Below, in pieces: positions 8,393-17,071 of a stretch of DNA of 59,394 nt. Within the stretch, counting starts at the first letter, position 1; each line of letters begins with the position of its first letter. The notes below the pieces were generated by a model that worked only from the letters and a program-made list of their open reading frames with translations, made no database searches and was not told the origin of the DNA. This stretch comes from Halocatena pleomorpha (lineage in GTDB: Archaea; Halobacteriota; Halobacteria; Halobacteriales; Haloarculaceae): positions 1 through 59,394 of the forward strand of contig NZ_RRCH01000009.1 of the NCBI RefSeq assembly GCF_003862495.1, read 5' to 3'. The position numbers and the translations under genes were made by a program.

Positions 8393-10075
8393 ATGAACGA
8401 GTTGCTACTGCAGATCGATCCGACAGCGGTGACCGAGGCAGTTAATTACACGTGGGTCCTGACAGTGACATTTCTCATTTTCTTCATGCACGCTGGTTTT
8501 GCGATGTTAGAGGCCGGTCAGGTGCGTTCGAAAAACGTTGCCAACCAGTTGACGAAGAACATGCTCACGTGGAGCGTCGGCGTCATCGTGTTCTTTCTTG
8601 TCGGAGCAGGGGTCGAAGCGTTCACCGCAGCACTGACGGGAGGAGGGACACCCGGTAGCTTCTTTGCCATCTTCTCGCCCGAAAGCACGCTGGGGTGGAT
8701 CGATTGGCTGTTCGGTGCAGTGTTTGCAATGACCGCCGCAACGATCGTCAGCGGCGCGGTCGCGGGTCGCATGAAGCTACGGGCGTACATCACGTACACA
8801 GTGCTGTTAGCAGCAGTGATCTACCCGGTTGTGACAGGACTCACGTGGGCTGGCGGCTGGCTAGACACCATCGGCTTTGCCGACTTCGCAGGCGGAATGA
8901 TCGTTCACGGGATGGGTGGCATCGCGGGGCTTACCGCCGCGTGGATCGTCGGTCCTCGGATCGATCGGTTCAACGAAGATGGCACTGCGACCGTTATTCC
9001 TGGCCACTCGATCACGTTTGCGGTGTTAGGGACGTTGATTCTCTGTTTCGGCTGGTACGGATTCAACGTCGGAACGGCGGCGGCGCCACTGTCTGCAGGG
9101 GCCGCCAGCCTTGCTGACTTCGAATACGTGGGTCGTGTGGCACTCACAACGACGCTTGGGATGGCTGCAGGTGCCATCGGTGCAGGCGGAGTCTCGCTCA
9201 TAAAGACGAAGAAGGTCGATACGCTGTACGTCGCAAACGGCATGCTGGCCGGATTAGTCGGCATCACGAGCAACACGAACCTGATTACGTGGTACGGAGC
9301 GTTGTTCATCGGTGGTATCGCGGGGGCACAGCTGCCGATCGTGTTCGAAGCGATCGAAAAACGGCTGAACATCGACGACGTGTGCGCAGTCTTTTCGGTT
9401 CACGGCAGCGCGGGCGTCATCGGTGCGCTGCTAGTCGGCGTTCCGATACTAACTGTTCCCGACGCAGGCGTGAGCCTCACGAATCAGTTGATCGGGGTGG
9501 CCCTCATCACCGGCTGGACCGTGCTCACCACGTCGCTGATCTTCGGTGCACTCAAAGCTGTTGGACAGATCCGGGTCTCTCAGGCACACGAATACGACGG
9601 TCTCGACATCAGTGAACATGGCGTAGAAACGTATCCGGAGTTCGGACCGGAAGAAACGCCAGCAACCGACGGAAGCGGCGTCGCCTCAGGAGGGAGTTCG
9701 CTGCGAACGGACGGCGGACAACCCGACGGAGATGAAATCAAATTGGTCATGGCGTACGTCCGTCCAGATAAGCTCGCCGCGATCAAACGGGCGCTCGCAG
9801 ATGTCGGTGCGCCGTCACTCACGGTGACGAACGTCTCTGGTCGTGGTTCACAGCCCGCCAAAAAGGGGCAGTGGCGCGGCGAAGAGTACACCGTCGATCT
9901 CCACCAGAAGGTGAAAATCGAGTGCGTCGTCGCTGATATCCCAGCTGACGATGTCGCTGACGCGATCTGTGAAGCTGCGAGAACGGGGAACCCTGGCGAT
10001 GGAAAGGTGTTCGTCGTTCCTATCGAGTCGGCCATCCAGATACGGACCGGAAACAGCGGACAGGACGCAGTCTAA
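8393..10075 (+). CDS. amt: Ammonium transporter with fused C-terminal PII signalling domain
   Basis: 560 residues. Residues 1-405 are an Amt/Mep channel with about eleven membrane helices: [19 protein letters not shown] near the start, then [26 protein letters not shown] and the late [18 protein letters not shown] Gly/Ser/Glu linker of about 40 residues follows. The last 115 residues are a complete PII (GlnB/GlnK) domain: [20 protein letters not shown], a T-loop with RGEEYTVD keeping the regulatory Tyr, then [19 protein letters not shown]. In most prokaryotes GlnK is a separate protein that plugs Amt when nitrogen is plentiful; here both are one chain. GGAGGT precedes the ATG. The Lrp-type gene downstream is only 34 nt away. 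Confidence 0.95.
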   Translation: MNELLLQIDPTAVTEAVNYTWVLTVTFLIFFMHAGFAMLEAGQVRSKNVANQLTKNMLTWSVGVIVFFLVGAGVEAFTAALTGGGTPGSFFAIFSPESTLGWIDWLFGAVFAMTAATIVSGAVAGRMKLRAYITYTVLLAAVIYPVVTGLTWAGGWLDTIGFADFAGGMIVHGMGGIAGLTAAWIVGPRIDRFNEDGTATVIPGHSITFAVLGTLILCFGWYGFNVGTAAAPLSAGAASLADFEYVGRVALTTTLGMAAGAIGAGGVSLIKTKKVDTLYVANGMLAGLVGITSNTNLITWYGALFIGGIAGAQLPIVFEAIEKRLNIDDVCAVFSVHGSAGVIGALLVGVPILTVPDAGVSLTNQLIGVALITGWTVLTTSLIFGALKAVGQIRVSQAHEYDGLDISEHGVETYPEFGPEETPATDGSGVASGGSSLRTDGGQPDGDEIKLVMAYVRPDKLAAIKRALADVGAPSLTVTNVSGRGSQPAKKGQWRGEEYTVDLHQKVKIECVVADIPADDVADAICEAARTGNPGDGKVFVVPIESAIQIRTGNSGQDAV

Positions 10076-10109
10076 GCCGTGGAAACTGAAGCGATACGAT
10101 TCCACCGTT

Positions 10110-10589
10110 ATGACGAACGACATCGATAGTCGGGACAGACGCATCATCAACGCGCTCCAACGCGATGGCCGCGCAGACGTGTTGGACGTTGCAGAGCGAA
10201 CAAATCTCCCAGCGACGACCGTTCAGAAACGGCTGAAACACCTCACAGAAACCGACATCATCACGGGGTATGAGTCCCGAATCGATTACGGTCAGCTTGG
10301 CTATGAGCTGACCGTGATCTTCAAAATCGACGTGAACGGCCCGGTTGATGGATTCATGCACGATCTAAGAAACGATCCGCACGTCGTCAGCCTCTATGAA
10401 ATCACCGGCGAATTCGACGTGCTTGCGATCGGAACGTTCCCCGACACAGCAACGATGAACGAACGAATACGAACGATTCTGAGCAGTCCAGACATCCGCG
10501 CTGGACGAACGAACATTGTCACCAACACTGTCCGTGAGAACGACCCGGTCGAAATCGAAGAGGCGGAGCCGACCCGCGGGAACGATTGA
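10110..10589 (+). CDS. Lrp/AsnC-family transcriptional regulator
   Basis: 159 residues. N-terminal winged helix-turn-helix (RRIINALQRDGRADVLDVAE, then LPATTVQKRLKHL) and a C-terminal RAM/ACT-like ligand domain (LTVIFKIDVNG to ITGEFDVLAIG). The frame is open upstream to 9951 inside amt, but the ATG at 10110 gives the canonical family start just before the HTH. It lies 34 nt after amt-PII and is likely co-transcribed, so a role in nitrogen-responsive control is plausible but inferred. Converges with the NarK-like gene. Confidence 0.9.
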   Translation: MTNDIDSRDRRIINALQRDGRADVLDVAERTNLPATTVQKRLKHLTETDIITGYESRIDYGQLGYELTVIFKIDVNGPVDGFMHDLRNDPHVVSLYEITGEFDVLAIGTFPDTATMNERIRTILSSPDIRAGRTNIVTNTVRENDPVEIEEAEPTRGND

Positions 10590-10694
10590 TCATCGACTCT
10601 ACGGCCGGAGTAGTGGCTCCGTCTCCGCGACACGTCATTGGAAGCACAATCAGCCCGTCAACCGACAACGAAAAAATAGTAGGCGCAACCGAAC

Positions 10695-12035
10695 TCAGTC
10701 GGTGCTGTGAGGTGTCTCGTCTTCGACGTGGTGATCAGGCGCATTCGACGACGTGATCTCGATCACGCCGTCGATGTGTGCTCGGGCAGCACGGGCTGGT
10801 TGCGCTACCCACGCGTTCACGAGAATGATCGGGAGCAGACAGACCGCGATGATCAGGTAGCCGGTATGAATGTACCCAGCCGTGGCAGCAGTCGAGTAGA
10901 TCAGCGGGAAGCTGATGCCGCCAAGCGTACCGATACCGCCGACGATGCCCGCCGCTGTGCCTGATCGGTGCGGGAACATGGCGGGCACCTGTGCGAAGAT
11001 CGCACCGCCAGTGATCCCACAACACATTCCCAGACAGACTGCGACCGCGATAGTGAACCGGAGTAGCCCAGTTCGTCCAGCGACGGCAAATACGCTTATC
11101 ATCACGACGACAGACATTAAACAGACGACTGTCCACTGTTCGCGGTACCGACCTCGGAAGACGGGCAGAATGTTTCGTTCACGGCGAACGAGTACGTCAC
11201 TAATCCACCCACCCAACGGTCGCAGCGTGCCAGCACTCAGCGAGAACATTGCCGCGAACGTACTCGCAAGGACGAGATCCGATCCAAACCCCTCTCGGAA
11301 GTACGTCGGCAACCAGCCGTTAAGCGAGAGGACGATACCGAAGCTTGCTAAGTAGGCGAGTGCGAGCGCGATGATGCCGTACCGGGTGGCAGTGTGAGCC
11401 CATGATCTGACGGTCGCACTCTCGCGTGTTTGAGCCGCGCGTTTGTTCGTGGCGGCGTCTTCACCAAACAGGGCGTACGCGATCGACATCAAGACGGCGA
11501 GACAGCCGGTATAAAAGAAGGCCGCACGCCAATCGGTCGCAAACAACGGTCCAGACCAGTCGTTGAAGATCCGTGGCAAAACGAGAGCACCAGCGCCAGC
11601 GCCAGCGTTGCCAACCCCGGCGTAGATGCCCTCAGCGGTGCCGAGTTGGTTTTCGGGAAACCACTGCGCCACGTGCTGAATCCCAATAACGAACGCGATC
11701 CCTGCTGAGCCGACGACGAGGCGAGTGAGGAAAAACACCGTGTACGTCTGAGCGAACGCACTCACCACCGAAGCCAGACCGACGTAAGCGAGGACAGTGG
11801 TGAACACCGTCGACGCCCCGAAGCGATCGGTGAGCCACCCCGTAACGATACGACCCGGCGGGGCAAGCCACACTGCAGCACTCGCAAGCAGTCCGATCTC
11901 ACCTAACGACAGTCCGAACGACGCGGCGATCGGACCCGTGAACGGAGAAAACGAAAACCACACCAGAAACGCGAGATTGAACGCGACGGTCGCAAGCACC
12001 AGCGTCCGCCATTTGGTCATCGACACCAGACTCAT
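10695..12035 (-). CDS. narK: MFS transporter, NarK nitrate/nitrite-porter type
   Basis: 446 residues, about twelve membrane helices. NNP-family features include the GWLTDRFGA loop 2-3 motif, [23 protein letters not shown] with [10 protein letters not shown] in helix 5, [15 protein letters not shown], and a second glycine-rich run [13 protein letters not shown]. The cytoplasmic tail is acidic and His-rich. A ribosome site GGAGGGGTG precedes the ATG at 12035; a second in-frame ATG lies 15 nt inside. Nitrate specificity is inferred from the family. No nitrate reductase is present here. The nearby ammonium transporter gives a nitrogen context. Confidence 0.8.
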   Translation of the reverse strand: MSLVSMTKWRTLVLATVAFNLAFLVWFSFSPFTGPIAASFGLSLGEIGLLASAAVWLAPPGRIVTGWLTDRFGASTVFTTVLAYVGLASVVSAFAQTYTVFFLTRLVVGSAGIAFVIGIQHVAQWFPENQLGTAEGIYAGVGNAGAGAGALVLPRIFNDWSGPLFATDWRAAFFYTGCLAVLMSIAYALFGEDAATNKRAAQTRESATVRSWAHTATRYGIIALALAYLASFGIVLSLNGWLPTYFREGFGSDLVLASTFAAMFSLSAGTLRPLGGWISDVLVRRERNILPVFRGRYREQWTVVCLMSVVVMISVFAVAGRTGLLRFTIAVAVCLGMCCGITGGAIFAQVPAMFPHRSGTAAGIVGGIGTLGGISFPLIYSTAATAGYIHTGYLIIAVCLLPIILVNAWVAQPARAARAHIDGVIEITSSNAPDHHVEDETPHSTD

Positions 12036-12394
12036 TCGTCCACACCCCTCCGTTTAACGGCGACCCGAGACGGGCGATCGCAGACGCGACTCGGCTGAAG
12101 AGGTCCATCACCCACCGTATACCGGACGCACACCGTATCGATCAAATCACTCATCCGTTTGTTGGTACGTCTGGCTGCGGTTGCTGTGTCACGTTTCTAA
12201 ACATGCGAGCAGTTATACTCAACACCACTCCTATTTTCTGATCTTTCTGCATCGACTCTCACTACAACCCCAGTTATTAAAACAGTGTTTGTTAAAATAT
12301 TGAATTCCTTTGCTTAGGAGATGGACGAGCCGTAAATCTGTGCCACCACACTAGATCCAAATCTCTTAACGCGCCGACCGGCTTTTTGTACGCA
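12036..12394. other. Divergent promoter region between narK and pdaD
   Basis: 359 bases with no gene. The left part is GC-rich leader for narK. The middle (about 12200-12310) is AT-rich, with an 11-nt inverted repeat AAACA-G-TGTTT near 12281-12291. On the right, CTCTTAAC at about 12363-12370 sits roughly 28 nt before the pdaD ATG, fitting a TATA box of a leaderless transcript. Confidence 0.5.
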
Positions 12395-12871
12395 ATGGGA
12401 CTCATCCGTGTCGTGTGGGGGAGCGCGTCCGCACCGACAGCGATGGCGTCGTACGATGGGGCACTCGCGGACGCAAACGTTCACAACTACAACCTGGTTC
12501 AGGTGTCTTCGGTCATACCGGACGACGCAGCCATCGAAGCGGTGGGAGTCGCGCCGGATCTCGGACCGGTGGGTGAGCAACTGACTGTGGTGGAAGCACG
12601 ACAAACCGTCGTGGACGGCCGGGCCGTCGCAGGACTTGGATGGACGACCGAACCGTCGGGTCGCGGAATCTTCTATGAAACCAGCGGCACCGATTCCGAT
12701 GACGTTCGGTCTGACCTCAATCAAGGACTCGATGCCGGACAGGCACTTCGTGACGGGCAGTTCACTGACAGGGGTCAGAAGATCGTGACAGCCCCGAGCG
12801 ACACTGGAGACGGGGAATACACAACAGCGATCGTGCTGGCGGTGTATGGCGAGAGCACGCCATTAGTGTGA
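12395..12871 (+). CDS. pdaD: Pyruvoyl-dependent arginine decarboxylase
   Basis: 158 residues. Converts arginine to agmatine, which archaea need for agmatidine in tRNA-Ile and for polyamines. The proenzyme self-cleaves before a serine to form the pyruvoyl group; the matching site is seen in NLVQVSSVIP. The glycine-rich start (IRVVWGSASAPTAMASYDGAL) and the C-terminal ALRDGQFTDRGQKIV also fit. The ATG at 12395 is preferred over the TTG at 12386, because a TATA-like CTCTTAAC lies about 28 nt upstream of the ATG. Confidence 0.92.
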   Translation: MGLIRVVWGSASAPTAMASYDGALADANVHNYNLVQVSSVIPDDAAIEAVGVAPDLGPVGEQLTVVEARQTVVDGRAVAGLGWTTEPSGRGIFYETSGTDSDDVRSDLNQGLDAGQALRDGQFTDRGQKIVTAPSDTGDGEYTTAIVLAVYGESTPLV

Positions 12872-12908
12872 CCCACACGCTTATCGATGGGCGAGACGTT
12901 CGTCATTC

Positions 12909-13523
12909 ATGAGCGATCCGACGCTTTTTCACCTCCACTTCAACACGCCTGACGTTACCGTGGCTGCCGAGCGCCTCGCTGACGCGGGGCTTCAGTTGCA
13001 GCGACGATTCGGAAGCGTTCGTGGGGACAGCATTGCATTGGGTCCCGACGACAGAACGCCCGACGATTTTCGATTGAAACTACAGACCCATCAGTACGGA
13101 GCCGTGAACATCACGCTTGCCCCGGGGCAGCAGCCCCGTTTCGATCACTTTGGCCTGCAAGTGGCAGATATCGATGAGGTCTGTGCCAACGCGGAATCTC
13201 GTGGCTGGTCGGTGCGTTCGAACGATCGGCGCACGTTCGTTATGACGCCGTGGGGATTTCGAGTCGAAATTCACCCGACGGCGGGCGATGTAGTGGCAGA
13301 ACTCGACGAGTCGGCCGTGGCACGCCTCGACAACGTCGTCCTGCGTGTACCCGCTGTATCCCCCGTTCGGAAGGCGTTCAAAGACGTGTTCGAAAGCGTC
13401 CCCGAACTACGGATCGAATCGGGGGAGGAGCCGTGGATACACTCGTTTGCGATCGACGAAAACCGAACGACGACAACGATACCGGTACGGACTCTCCTCG
13501 ATGAAGAGGACACGCCGACTTGA
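12909..13523 (+). CDS. VOC/glyoxalase-fold protein
   Basis: 204 residues. The first 130 look like a vicinal-oxygen-chelate module pair: HLHFNTPDVTVAAERLADAGL, then FDHFGLQVADIDEVCANAESRGWSV and TPWGFRVEIHP. The metal positions of glyoxalase (His and Glu) are partly kept. The last 70 residues contain a third half-module, RLDNVVLRVPAVSPVRKAFKDVF. No substrate can be assigned. It lies 37 nt after pdaD on the same strand and may share its transcript. The stop codon overlaps the edge of a transposon-end-like hairpin. Confidence 0.75.
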   Translation: MSDPTLFHLHFNTPDVTVAAERLADAGLQLQRRFGSVRGDSIALGPDDRTPDDFRLKLQTHQYGAVNITLAPGQQPRFDHFGLQVADIDEVCANAESRGWSVRSNDRRTFVMTPWGFRVEIHPTAGDVVAELDESAVARLDNVVLRVPAVSPVRKAFKDVFESVPELRIESGEEPWIHSFAIDENRTTTTIPVRTLLDEEDTPT

Positions 13524-13570
13524 CATCTGCCCCGCTCAGAAGACCGGGGCGTTAGCCTTCAGTCCTCCAA
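13519..13570. mobile_element. Hairpin resembling the right end of an IS200/IS605 (TnpB-type) element
   Basis: Right at the stop of the VOC gene stands CTTGACATCTGCCCCGCTC, then a loop, then CGGGGC. The perfect stem GCCCCG/CGGGGC spans 13529-13550. Haloarchaeal TnpB-type elements commonly end with a similar GACATCCTCCCC plus hairpin. No tnpB, tnpA or left end is present, so this is at most a relic. It could also simply be a terminator for the upstream gene. Confidence 0.35.
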
Positions 13571-13672
13571 AACCATCAGTTACGTTTGCTATCTGTACCG
13601 AAAACAGTCCGTTGCTAGCGGGGTTTCGCTAATCAGCATCATTTATGTTCTCTCTGCTCCTGGAACGGTCGA

Positions 13673-14005
13673 ATGCACGGCAACACACCATACACGGGTC
13701 CCTCTGAAGACGCTGATCTCTCTAGCGAACAGCTCCGAGCGCTCCAAAGCGACGTAGCGAGCGTGACCGAACAGACTCGCGCGCTACTCCCTGACGAATT
13801 CGTCGTTGGCTCAGAACTCACAAGCCGAACCGACGGCACGCACGGAACTGTGAGTGTGCAGCCGCCCGTGGGCCGAGTCATCTCGACCGGCGTCCCCACG
13901 GACGCCTCGGATGAAACACACAGTGATCTTGCCCATGAACTCGCCGCTGGAGCAGCTCTTCAAGTCAAACGCGCCATCTCCGATGTCGATCCGACTGCCG
14001 GATAA
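13673..14005 (+). CDS. Small conserved haloarchaeal protein (DUF5811-like)
   Basis: 110 residues, acidic, no membrane segments or cysteines. It has the look of a haloarchaea-specific family I recall as DUF5811: a short NTPYTGP start, a helix LSSEQLRALQSDVASVTEQTRALLP, FVVGSELT, then VSVQPPVGRVIS and a C-terminal helix DLAHELAAGAALQVKRAI. The function is unknown. Stands alone between the VOC gene and the aIF5B cluster, and converges with the small membrane gene to its right. Confidence 0.75.
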   Translation: MHGNTPYTGPSEDADLSSEQLRALQSDVASVTEQTRALLPDEFVVGSELTSRTDGTHGTVSVQPPVGRVISTGVPTDASDETHSDLAHELAAGAALQVKRAISDVDPTAG

Positions 14006-14020
14006 TCGGGCGACCATCGA

Positions 14021-14209
14021 TCATCCAACCGTTTCCGGGGGATCGATAAACAGCGCGTAGCCGAGCACCCCAAGCGATGGGATTCCACCGGCGACTAGCC
14101 CAAACGTCGCAGAAATCGACGACACGACGCTCACGACCGCCCCCACGACCATCGGAAGCATCATCACTGCAAGCACTGCGTCATACGTGTGCAGCGACGC
14201 ATCGATCAT
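14021..14209 (-). CDS. Small two-helix membrane protein
   Basis: 62 residues. Two hydrophobic helices (about residues 11-32 and 36-55) joined by a short turn with Gly, ending in DPPETVG. Same strand as aIF5B and 62 nt after its stop, so possibly co-transcribed. Length and hydrophobicity suggest a genuine haloarchaeal small membrane protein. No function can be given. Confidence 0.6.
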   Translation of the reverse strand: MIDASLHTYDAVLAVMMLPMVVGAVVSVVSSISATFGLVAGGIPSLGVLGYALFIDPPETVG

Positions 14210-14271
14210 GACATCTCAATGCATCGAACCCGATCTAATTAATAGTTATTACCGATAGTGGAGATCGAGCG

Positions 14272-16086
14272 TTACTTCCCCCAGAAGGGATCGACGTTAC
14301 GGCGTTTGTTGAGGTATCTCGTCAACGCTTCTCGTTCGTCGGCCGGGATATCCTCTCGGAGTTCCTGTTCGAGGATCTTGGCGTGTTTTTCGGGGAGTTC
14401 CGTCCACAGTTCATCACCTTCCTTTATCTGTCGTCCGACGGTCGGCCCATCAATGGAGACGCTAACGCTTTCTCCCGCTCGTGCCGTATCGAGATCTTCA
14501 CCCTGCGATTGGATGCCCTTGAGAATGCCGACGCGTTCGGGATCGTTTCCGTTGAACACGACGACGGGCGAATTCCGATGAAGCGTGCCCGAGAGCACTT
14601 CTACGCCGACCACGGCCGGATTCGACTGTCGAAACACGTGGTCTTTGAGGATACGGAACGTACACGGGCGCATGATGTTCTCAAGGACGGTGTCCTGCTG
14701 AGCACGCTCAATCTCCGCGACGTACTCCTCGTACTCTTCGACCAGCTGGTATATCACATCGTCTTGGAACACACGGATATCTTCGTGGTCAGCGCGGTCG
14801 GCGGCGTCAGAGAGGACATCGACGTTGAACCCGAGAATGGCTCGGTTTTGTCGCTCATCTGCGGTGGAGGCAACGGCTATGTCTCGGGCAGCCACATCAC
14901 CGACTTCGGCGCGAACGATCGGGATGTCTGTCTCCTGAAGCGTGTTAGCGATCGCTTCGAGGCTTCCAAGCGTGTCGGCTTTGACCACGATGCCGTTCTC
15001 GTCGGTTTCGACCGCGATCTCAGCTAGCTCGGCTTCGACTTCATCCGTAACGGAATCAAGCGTCTGATCGCGGACGACACGAACAGGGGCACCGGCGATG
15101 GCGTCGTCCAGATCCGGCGCTGCGATCTTCACACCGGCTGCTGCGCTCAGCTCATCGGTCCGCTCAAACTGCTTTTCGGTCCTGATCTCCGACAGAACAC
15201 GAGGCTGAAGCAGCGCGCGTACGTCGGTCTCGATCGTCCGGTTCGTCGCGCCGACCACGATGGTGTCGTCTGTTCGGATCGTCCCGTCGTACAGAACTAC
15301 GTCCAGCGTCGTCCCGAACCCTCGTTCCTCGGTTACTTCGAGCACCGTTCCGGATCCCGGTCCCGTGGTGTCGATCTCCATCTCCTCTTTCATATAGCGC
15401 TGTGAGAGACCCATGAGAACGGTGAGCAGGTCGGGAATTCCCTCGCCGGTCAGGGCACTGAGCGGCACGAGTCCGGCGTTGTGCTGGAAATCACGGACCT
15501 GCCAGTACATATCAGAAGAAATGTCGTTGTCACTCAGTTCACCGATGAGCGAGTAGAGCCGTTCATCGAGTCGCTCACGCGTGCGATCGGACTGAGCGTC
15601 AAGGCTGGCCTGAATTGGGCCGTCCTCCTGCGTGTTCCAACCGGGAATCGTGTCGATCTTGTTAGCAGCGACGACGAACGGGGTTTGGGTGCGTTTGAGG
15701 ATGTCGAGCGCCTCAATAGTTTGGGGTTGAAACCCGTCCTTCACGTCGATAACGAGGATGGCGATGTCGGCCAGCGCGCCACCCCGCGAGCGAAGCGTCG
15801 AAAACGAGTGGTGGCCGGGCGTGTCGATGAACAACAACCCTGGAAGATCGAAGTCGTCGGGATCGACCAATCCACCAGCGATATCAGAAATCACATCGAG
15901 CGGCACGGCAGTCGCGCCGATGTGCTGAGTGATCGCGCCAGACTCACCCTGCGTGACTGCCGATCCCCGTATCGTGTCGAGGAGACTCGTTTTGCCGTGA
16001 TCGACGTGACCAAGAACGGCGACGATAGGCGTCCGCAATCCACCAGAACCAGAGCTTGTATCGGTATTGGTATCCGTATCAGACAT
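14272..16086 (-). CDS. infB: Translation initiation factor aIF5B (IF-2)
   Basis: 604 residues, the archaeal length. A GTPase that promotes joining of ribosomal subunits with initiator tRNA. Motifs: GHVDHGKTSLLD (G1), the switch I Thr in GAITQHIGAT, DTPGHHSF (G3), ANKIDTIPG (G4), then beta-barrel domain II and the C-terminal IF2 domain (VLENIMRPCTFRILKDHVFRQSNP). I prefer the ATG at 16086 (MSDTDTNT) over the in-frame GTG at 16095. Divergent from PRC-barrel and Nob1. Confidence 0.97.
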   Translation of the reverse strand: MSDTDTNTDTSSGSGGLRTPIVAVLGHVDHGKTSLLDTIRGSAVTQGESGAITQHIGATAVPLDVISDIAGGLVDPDDFDLPGLLFIDTPGHHSFSTLRSRGGALADIAILVIDVKDGFQPQTIEALDILKRTQTPFVVAANKIDTIPGWNTQEDGPIQASLDAQSDRTRERLDERLYSLIGELSDNDISSDMYWQVRDFQHNAGLVPLSALTGEGIPDLLTVLMGLSQRYMKEEMEIDTTGPGSGTVLEVTEERGFGTTLDVVLYDGTIRTDDTIVVGATNRTIETDVRALLQPRVLSEIRTEKQFERTDELSAAAGVKIAAPDLDDAIAGAPVRVVRDQTLDSVTDEVEAELAEIAVETDENGIVVKADTLGSLEAIANTLQETDIPIVRAEVGDVAARDIAVASTADERQNRAILGFNVDVLSDAADRADHEDIRVFQDDVIYQLVEEYEEYVAEIERAQQDTVLENIMRPCTFRILKDHVFRQSNPAVVGVEVLSGTLHRNSPVVVFNGNDPERVGILKGIQSQGEDLDTARAGESVSVSIDGPTVGRQIKEGDELWTELPEKHAKILEQELREDIPADEREALTRYLNKRRNVDPFWGK

Positions 16087-16196
16087 GGAACTCACCCGGA
16101 GAGAACTCCTTGTGAGTGTCTATCCGCCTGCGGGGTTAAGTCTTAAGAAGCATCTGCCGTATGAAAACTTCGACTGCCACCCGGCCGAACGGTTCC

Positions 16197-16210
16197 CTCG
16201 TCTTTATATG
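16197..16210 (+). promoter_or_regulatory. Candidate TATA promoter for the PRC-barrel/nob1 pair
   Basis: CTCGTC then TTTATATG (16203-16210) lies about 25-30 nt before the ATG at 16234, the spacing expected for a leaderless haloarchaeal transcript. Assigned by eye. Confidence 0.5.
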
Positions 16211-16233
16211 TTATCCTCCGGTATGACGAATAT

Positions 16234-16470
16234 ATGCCCACGATCCTCGCCGAGAACCTTTCGGAGAAGGCGATTACCGGTTCGGACGGCACACACATCG
16301 GGATACTACATAACATCACGATGGACGTCGAAAACGGACAGCTCGAAAATCTCATTGTCGATCCCAGGGCGGACGGCAATGAGAACTTCGCAACCGACGA
16401 CTACGGGCACTATCTCATCCCCGTGGACCGGGTGACGGCCGTCAAAGACCACGTTATCGTTCGCCGCTAA
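16234..16470 (+). CDS. PRC-barrel domain protein
   Basis: 78 residues, a single PRC-barrel: the strand pair LAENLSEKAITGSDGTHIGILHNITMDVENGQL, then LIVDP, and the ending YLIPVDRVTAVKDHVIVRR. Archaeal PRC-barrel proteins are linked to RNA processing and ribosome maturation; the domain also occurs in RimM. It lies 5 nt before nob1, which supports a link to rRNA maturation. Probably transcribed leaderless from the TATA-like box at 16203. Confidence 0.9.
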   Translation: MPTILAENLSEKAITGSDGTHIGILHNITMDVENGQLENLIVDPRADGNENFATDDYGHYLIPVDRVTAVKDHVIVRR

Positions 16471-16475
16471 AATAA

Positions 16476-16931
16476 ATGCGAGTTCTTGACGCTTCGGCAT
16501 TCATCAAGGAGTACAACGCTACTGGACGAACAGCCACGGTGCCCCGCGTCCGCGAGGAACTCACCGCGGAGAGCGGCTATCGGTTCGACGCGCTCGAAGG
16601 GAGCGGTATGCACGTTCACGTTCCTGATACGACGGCGATCGAGCACGTCGAACGCACGGCGCGCGACACCGGCGATCTCGACGAGCTTTCAGAAACGGAC
16701 GTTCGGCTGCTCGCCGCGACGCTCGAACTCGATGGAACGCTCGTTACCGACGATTACGCGATGCAAAACGTCGCTGAGAAGCTCTCTGTCGGGATTGATT
16801 CGATCGATCAGGAAGGTATCACTGAGGAACGCGACTGGCAGTTCCAATGTGTCGGCTGTGGCCGGGTGTACGACGACGATCCCGAGCGCTGCCCGATCTG
16901 TGGCAGCGAGTGTACGAGAAAGCGACCATAG
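16476..16931 (+). CDS. nob1: rRNA maturation endonuclease Nob1
   Basis: 151 residues. PIN nuclease domain in residues 1-115 with acidic active-site residues (RVLDASAFI at the start, SETDVRLLAATLEL, LVTDDYAM), followed by a zinc ribbon CVGCGRVYDD...CPICGSEC. This is the standard archaeal Nob1 arrangement, which cuts the 3' end of pre-16S rRNA. A 5-nt gap to the PRC-barrel gene indicates one operon. Confidence 0.95.
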   Translation: MRVLDASAFIKEYNATGRTATVPRVREELTAESGYRFDALEGSGMHVHVPDTTAIEHVERTARDTGDLDELSETDVRLLAATLELDGTLVTDDYAMQNVAEKLSVGIDSIDQEGITEERDWQFQCVGCGRVYDDDPERCPICGSECTRKRP

Positions 16932-17071
16932 CTGATCTGTCGTCGTATCTAAGTATCGACGCGATGAACAAGGTGTATGGTCGAGAGGAACGCTTCCAGT
17001 GGAGCTATCAGCTGTCTGTGGTGCTCACAAGATGTGATCCGAACTGATCGAACTCAGTCAGTGAGACAACG

